In this document: in pieces, positions 60,293 through 64,000 of the stretch
Layout of the letters: each line of letters starts with the position of its first letter
Numbering within the stretch: the first letter of the stretch is position 1
Source of the DNA: JBJXHN01 sp046233135
Lineage (GTDB): Bacteria > Pseudomonadota > Alphaproteobacteria > Rhodospirillales > Rhodospirillaceae
Length of the DNA: 64,000 nt
Assembly (NCBI GenBank): GCA_046233135.1
Contig: JBJXHN010000007.1
Location: 259,426-323,425 of the forward strand
Reading direction: 5' to 3'
Made by a program: the position numbers and the translations under genes
Notes under the pieces: generated by a model
What the model was told of the DNA's origin: nothing
Databases searched by the model: none
What the model saw: the letters and a program-made list of their open reading frames with translations, nothing else

Positions 60293-61687
60293 ATGATGGA
60301 TGCCGGTCTCACCTCGATCCTGGTGATTGGCGGGCTTGCCGTGACCGCCGCCGGCTGTGCTCTGGCATTGCTGGTGCGTCGGGATCTCGCTCCGGCCGGA
60401 GCCTTCGGCGGGGCATTCGATGGCGGCGGCCGATGGATCCTGGGCGGGGCGCTGGGGGTCGGCGTGATCGCTTTCACCCTCAAACTCGTGGTCATGTCCA
60501 CCCTGGCGGCCTTTCCCGCCCGCACCATCGATCCCCTGGTTGCTCTGGGACAGGGAAAGGCGCCATCGCCGCCGGGTCCGTCCCGAGGCCGGGATAGGGT
60601 TCCGGCCGGGCCGCTGCCGTGGCTGGCCCTGCCGGAACGGGCGCCTGACCCGCCGGACAACCCCCGGACTCCGGCCAAGGTGACCCTGGGCGAGCGGCTG
60701 TTCCACGATCCGGCCTTGTCGGCCTCAGGAACCGTTTCCTGCGCCTCCTGCCACGATGTCACCCGGCGGGCCGGGGACGATGGACGGGCCGTGTCAGAGG
60801 GGGCCGGCGGGCAACAGGGCAGCCGCAACGCGCCGGGCGTCTACAATGCGGCCTTCCTGGACCGGCTGTTCTGGGACGGCCGGGCGGTGAGCCTGGAGGA
60901 ACAGGCCCTGGGGCCGCTGCTCAATCCGGTCGAGATGGGCATGGAATCGCCCGAAGCGGTGGCCGCAGCGGTCGCGTCCGTGCCCGGATCCGGTTATCGC
61001 GCTGCCTTCGACCGCGCGTTTGGCGCCGGAACATCGATCTCTGCCGGGCGCATCGTTCAGGCCATTGCCGCCTATGAACGCACGCTGGTGACGGCGGACA
61101 GCCCCTATGACCGCTTCGTGCGGGGCGATCCGGCCGCGTTGACGGGGCGGCAGCAACGCGGAATGTGGCTGTTCGACAGCCTGGGCTGTGCCGGTTGCCA
61201 CGCCGGCCCGATGTTCAGCGGCGCCGCCGCGACTGGGCCGCGCCGGCCGTACAGTGTCCTGCTGGCCAGCCGCTTGCCGGCGGGCGCGCGGCACGGGCTG
61301 GGGCAGGACAAGGGACGGGCGCCGGTCACGCAGAGCAATGGTCTCTGGCGTGTGCCGTCCTTGCGCAATGTGGCGCTTACGGCGCCCTATTTCCACAACG
61401 GTGCGGTGACGGGTCTGGCCGAGGCCGTGCGGGTGATGGCGGTCGCCCAGCTGAACGCCATCCTCTCCGATGATCCGGCGGAGGACGGGCGCCGCCTTTT
61501 CTGGGATCCGGGCGACAGGCGCTTCCGCAGTCACGAGCGGCGGGTGCTGCGGTCTCGGGATGTGGAGGACCTGGTGGCCTTCCTGCATGCTCTGAGCAGT
61601 GACCGTCTTGCCGCCCGGATGGATACGATCGGATCGGCAACGGTCTATACTGAGGCTCCGCAAGAGGGGGCGGCGGAGGGGAGGTGA
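60293..61687 (+). CDS. diheme cytochrome c peroxidase/MauG-family protein, membrane anchored
   Basis: 464 aa. Two c-type heme sites, CASCH (C150, C153, H154) and CAGCH (C299, C302, H303). Other family marks are RLFHDPALSASGTVSC, RNAPGVYNAAFLDRLFWDGRA and GLWRVPSLRNVALTAPYFHNGA. Two TM helices (about 7-27 and 46-68) replace the usual cleavable signal, so the enzyme should sit on the periplasmic face. It reduces H2O2 with electrons from cytochrome c or oxidises a protein or small-molecule substrate (MauG-like). Coupled to the downstream Crp-type regulator by TGATG overlap. Confidence 0.9.
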   Translation: MMDAGLTSILVIGGLAVTAAGCALALLVRRDLAPAGAFGGAFDGGGRWILGGALGVGVIAFTLKLVVMSTLAAFPARTIDPLVALGQGKAPSPPGPSRGRDRVPAGPLPWLALPERAPDPPDNPRTPAKVTLGERLFHDPALSASGTVSCASCHDVTRRAGDDGRAVSEGAGGQQGSRNAPGVYNAAFLDRLFWDGRAVSLEEQALGPLLNPVEMGMESPEAVAAAVASVPGSGYRAAFDRAFGAGTSISAGRIVQAIAAYERTLVTADSPYDRFVRGDPAALTGRQQRGMWLFDSLGCAGCHAGPMFSGAAATGPRRPYSVLLASRLPAGARHGLGQDKGRAPVTQSNGLWRVPSLRNVALTAPYFHNGAVTGLAEAVRVMAVAQLNAILSDDPAEDGRRLFWDPGDRRFRSHERRVLRSRDVEDLVAFLHALSSDRLAARMDTIGSATVYTEAPQEGAAEGR

Positions 61688-62364
61688 TGATGGCAGAGGG
61701 AATAGGGGCGGATCTTGCCGGGCCGGTCCCGGCGGCGGCGGAGCGCTGCCTGCGGCCCTTGCTGACCACCCACCATTTTGCGCGTGGCGCTTTGGTGGTG
61801 GAGCGGGGGCAGCGGGTTTCCGGCGCCTATTTCGTGCTGGAGGGGGCACTGAGAGTTCATACCCTGACCCCCGGCGGCAAGGAAGCCATGCTGTACCGGA
61901 TCACGCCGGGGGAGACCTGCATCCTTGCCCTGAACAGCCTGTTCAACGGGGTGGACTATCCAGCCTGGGTCCGGGCGGAGGTGGATACGGTGGTCGGGGT
62001 GGTGCCGGGGCCGGCCTACCGCGCGGTGTTCGAGCGGGAGCGGGCGGTGCAGGATCTCACCGTCCATGCCCTTTCCCGCGGCCTGTTCCGACTGATGGCG
62101 GAACTGGAGGAAGTGCATGGCTGCCGCCTGGACCAACGTCTGGCGCGCCATCTGCTGAGCGATGCTGACTCAGAAGGCGTGCTGTGCCGGACTCAGCAGG
62201 ACCTGGCCGCCCGGCTGGGCACGACGCGAGAGGTGGTGGCCAGGATCATGGCCGATTTCGCCGCCCGGAAGTTGGTGCGTACCGGGCGCGGGGTGATCCG
62301 CCTGATCGACCGGGCGCGCCTGGAGGCAATGGCCGGCGAAGGGGGCGTCGGCAAGGACTGGTAG
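61687..62364 (+). CDS. Crp/Fnr-family transcriptional regulator
   Basis: 225 aa from the ATG at 61687 in TGATG, preceded by GGGGAGG; GTG at 61684 is an alternative. Cyclic nucleotide-binding-type beta roll (FARGALVVERGQRVSGAYFVLEGALRV, read in pieces) and a C-terminal HTH with TQQDLAARLGTTREVVARIMADF. The N-terminal cysteines C22 and C60-70 region do not show the four-Cys Fnr pattern, so it is probably not an oxygen-sensing Fnr. Likely controls its own peroxidase operon in response to oxidative or redox signals. Confidence 0.88.
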   Translation: MMAEGIGADLAGPVPAAAERCLRPLLTTHHFARGALVVERGQRVSGAYFVLEGALRVHTLTPGGKEAMLYRITPGETCILALNSLFNGVDYPAWVRAEVDTVVGVVPGPAYRAVFERERAVQDLTVHALSRGLFRLMAELEEVHGCRLDQRLARHLLSDADSEGVLCRTQQDLAARLGTTREVVARIMADFAARKLVRTGRGVIRLIDRARLEAMAGEGGVGKDW

Positions 62365-62482
62365 CGATGGGGATATCTTTCCAATTCATGGACCAGGGCG
62401 ATGGTTGCCACGGGGGTGGGCTGCCGCTACAATCCCGCGCTTCGTCCGCCTTTGCGTCTTTCATGCTTTGTTAACGGATTCC

Positions 62483-62767
62483 ATGGTCGACCAGACATCA
62501 CCGGGGGCTGCCCCGGATACCCCCGTTCCCCAGGATATCGCTGCCATGACCTTCGAGCAGGCTCTGGCCGCGCTGGAAGATATCGTGCGACAGCTGGAAA
62601 GTGGCCGGGTGGAACTGGACCAGTCCGTGGGAGCCTACGAGCGCGGGGTGGCCTTGAAGCGCCATTGCGAAGCCAAATTGCAGGACGCCCGGATGAAGGT
62701 GGAGCGCATCACCCTGGGTCCCGACGGGACACCGGGCAGTGCGCCATTCGACGGGGAAGGCGGCTGA
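62483..62767 (+). CDS. xseB: exodeoxyribonuclease VII small subunit
   Basis: 94 aa from the ATG at 62483. MTFEQALAALEDIVRQLESGRVELDQSVGAYERG is the XseB helical hairpin (abridged by reading in two parts), followed by LKRHCEAKLQDARMKVERI. With XseA (not here) it forms ExoVII, which degrades single-stranded DNA to oligonucleotides. It begins the xseB-ispA-dxs arrangement seen in many proteobacteria. Confidence 0.94.
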   Translation: MVDQTSPGAAPDTPVPQDIAAMTFEQALAALEDIVRQLESGRVELDQSVGAYERGVALKRHCEAKLQDARMKVERITLGPDGTPGSAPFDGEGG

Positions 62768-62855
62768 CGGTCCGCGTGTCGCGGGCGGCGCCGGTCCAGA
62801 TCAGGATCTCACAGACATCCATGTTTACTCAGACACAGCCCGGGGGGGAGAGCCG

Positions 62856-63755
62856 TTGAGCCGTCTCAAGGAGGCCATGGCGGCCGATGCGGAGGCCGTG
62901 AACGAAGAACTGTCGCGCTTGATGCCGGTGACCGGTTGCCCGGAAGACCGGGTGATCGAGGCCATGCGCTACGCCAGCCTGGAAGGGGGCAAGCGCTTGC
63001 GGCCGTTCCTGGTGCTGCAGTCCTGCGGCCTGTTTTCGGTCGCGCGGTCCTGCGCCCTGCATGTGGCGGCGGCGATCGAGATGGTGCACTGCTATTCCCT
63101 GGTGCACGACGATCTTCCGGCCATGGACGACGATGACCTGCGGCGCGGCCGTCCGACCACCCACAAGGAATACGACGAGGCCACCGCCATCCTGGCCGGG
63201 GATGCCCTGCTGACCAAAGCCTTCGAGGTGCTGAGTTTTCAGGGCACCCATGCCGATCCCGCCGTGCGGGTGGAACTGGTGAAGGAACTGGCCGTGGGGG
63301 CAGGCGCGCGCGGTATGGTCGGCGGCCAGATGGTCGATCTGATGGCCGAACGCGGCCTGACCGATGCCGATATGGACGTGCCCGCGATCACCCGCATGCA
63401 CCAGCTGAAAACCGGCAAGCTGATTACCTTCAGTTGCATTGCCGGGGCGGTGATGGGCAAGGCGCCCCGTCCGTTGCGTCATGCGCTGTCTGCCTATGCC
63501 CACGACCTGGGGCTGGCCTTCCAGATCGCCGATGACCTGCTGGATGTGGAAGGCGACGCCGCAACCCTGGGCAAGACCCCGGGCAAGGACGAAGCGGCGG
63601 GCAAGAGCACCTTCGTGTCCCTGCTGGGGCTGGAGCGGGCGCGCGACCAGGCGCTGATGCTGTCCAAGCAGGCCATTTCCCATCTGGATCCCTTCGACGA
63701 GAAGGCCGACCTCCTGCGCGAGGTGGCCGAGTTCGTGGTGACCCGGAAGTCGTGA
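62856..63755 (+). CDS. ispA: farnesyl diphosphate synthase (IspA-type polyprenyl synthetase)
   Basis: 299 aa taking the TTG at 62856, which has GGGGGAGAG upstream and gives the usual family N-terminus SRLKEAMAADAEAV; the ATG at 62877 with AAGGAGG is an alternative giving 292 aa. First Asp-rich motif VHDDLPAMDDDDLRRG and second QIADDLLD; GGKRLRPFLV is the substrate-binding block. Condenses DMAPP and GPP with IPP to make FPP for quinones, hopanoids and undecaprenyl phosphate. Directly upstream of dxs. Confidence 0.93.
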   Translation: MSRLKEAMAADAEAVNEELSRLMPVTGCPEDRVIEAMRYASLEGGKRLRPFLVLQSCGLFSVARSCALHVAAAIEMVHCYSLVHDDLPAMDDDDLRRGRPTTHKEYDEATAILAGDALLTKAFEVLSFQGTHADPAVRVELVKELAVGAGARGMVGGQMVDLMAERGLTDADMDVPAITRMHQLKTGKLITFSCIAGAVMGKAPRPLRHALSAYAHDLGLAFQIADDLLDVEGDAATLGKTPGKDEAAGKSTFVSLLGLERARDQALMLSKQAISHLDPFDEKADLLREVAEFVVTRKS

Positions 63756-63852
63756 CGGATCCCCGGGGGGCATCGGCCCCCCGGATTCCCCCAAGCGCCG
63801 GCCCGGGCACCAGGATGTGCCGCCGGGCCTTTTGATACGCAGGAGCCCACCC

Positions 63853-64000
63853 GTGACCAATCCCCTGTCGACCCCCGTCCTGGACCGCCTCGGTCGTCCC
63901 GAAGAGATCCGCAATCTGTCGCTGGCGGAGCTGGAAGCGCTGGCCAAGGACGTCCGGGCGGAGCTGATCGACGCCGTTTCGGTCACCGGCGGCCATCTGG
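63853..64000 (+). CDS. dxs: 1-deoxy-D-xylulose-5-phosphate synthase, N-terminal fragment
   Basis: GTG at 63853 with AGGAG ahead opens TNPLSTPVLDRLGRPEEIRN, LSLAELEALAKDVRAELIDAV and SVTGGHL before the right edge. This is the conserved N-terminus of DXS (the DIRnLs...eLi..vS.tGGHl pattern), the first enzyme of the MEP pathway, which condenses pyruvate and glyceraldehyde 3-phosphate with thiamine diphosphate. About 49 of some 640 residues are inside the window. Confidence 0.9.
   Translation, partial: MTNPLSTPVLDRLGRPEEIRNLSLAELEALAKDVRAELIDAVSVTGGHL

Noticed and set aside
1..64000. tRNA or rRNA genes and CRISPR arrays
   Set aside because: Scanning for T-arm-like GGTTCGAATC contexts and regularly spaced repeats gave only hits inside protein genes.

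Overview
The window is 64 kb of GC-rich, gene-dense DNA with alphaproteobacterial traits: an imuA-imuB-dnaE2 mutasome behind a GTTC-N7-GTTC LexA box, an EipB/DUF1849 envelope protein, a SqrR/BigR-type ArsR regulator, malate synthase G with GlcG, and dispersed short palindromes. The content fits Rhodospirillales or relatives. The genus is not resolved, and no rRNA, tRNA, CRISPR array or intact mobile element was found.

Layout. 1-8.9 kb: dodecin end, cyclopropane fatty acid synthase, a PRC-barrel protein, a deacetylase-fold enzyme, an integrase remnant, a REC-PAS-GGDEF diguanylate cyclase, a chemoreceptor and a coiled-coil protein. 8.9-12.7 kb: leftward operon metC-hisI-cobW(COG0523)-glycosyltransferase. 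13-16 kb: a small unknown gene and a sulfatase. 16-26.3 kb: the most distinctive region, a leftward cluster of three tandem paralogues (883, 883 and 838 aa), each fusing a radical-SAM-type N-terminal half to a GT4-like glycosyltransferase half, followed by two NDP-sugar epimerases. The last paralogue has lost all three radical SAM cysteines. A CATCG-N5-CGATG inverted repeat lies exactly 17 nt upstream of each paralogue's start codon. 26.4-33.5 kb: a small membrane protein, a Cys-rich secreted protein and the SOS mutasome. 33.5-36.6 kb: an accessory patch with a DUF2442/DUF4160 pair and a mosaic NB-ARC/TPR STAND ATPase whose C-terminal half is markedly AT-rich. 36.6-45 kb: glyoxylate genes behind a structured 600-nt leader, an SDR/LysR divergon with a near-perfect 25-bp palindrome, RNase D and AspRS. 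45-53.8 kb: two more glycosyltransferases, a FAD oxidoreductase, EipB, a ROK sugar kinase, a sensor kinase and the SqrR-like regulator. 54-58.5 kb: RND efflux pump and adaptor. 58.9-64 kb: a second deacetylase-fold enzyme, a diheme peroxidase/Crp operon, and the isoprenoid set xseB-ispA-dxs (dxs runs off the edge).

How the parts may fit together. Glycosyltransferases, epimerases and the sulfatase suggest building or modifying an unusual surface glycan, with the radical SAM-glycosyltransferase fusions as the novel part. The function is inferred from domains and gene order only.
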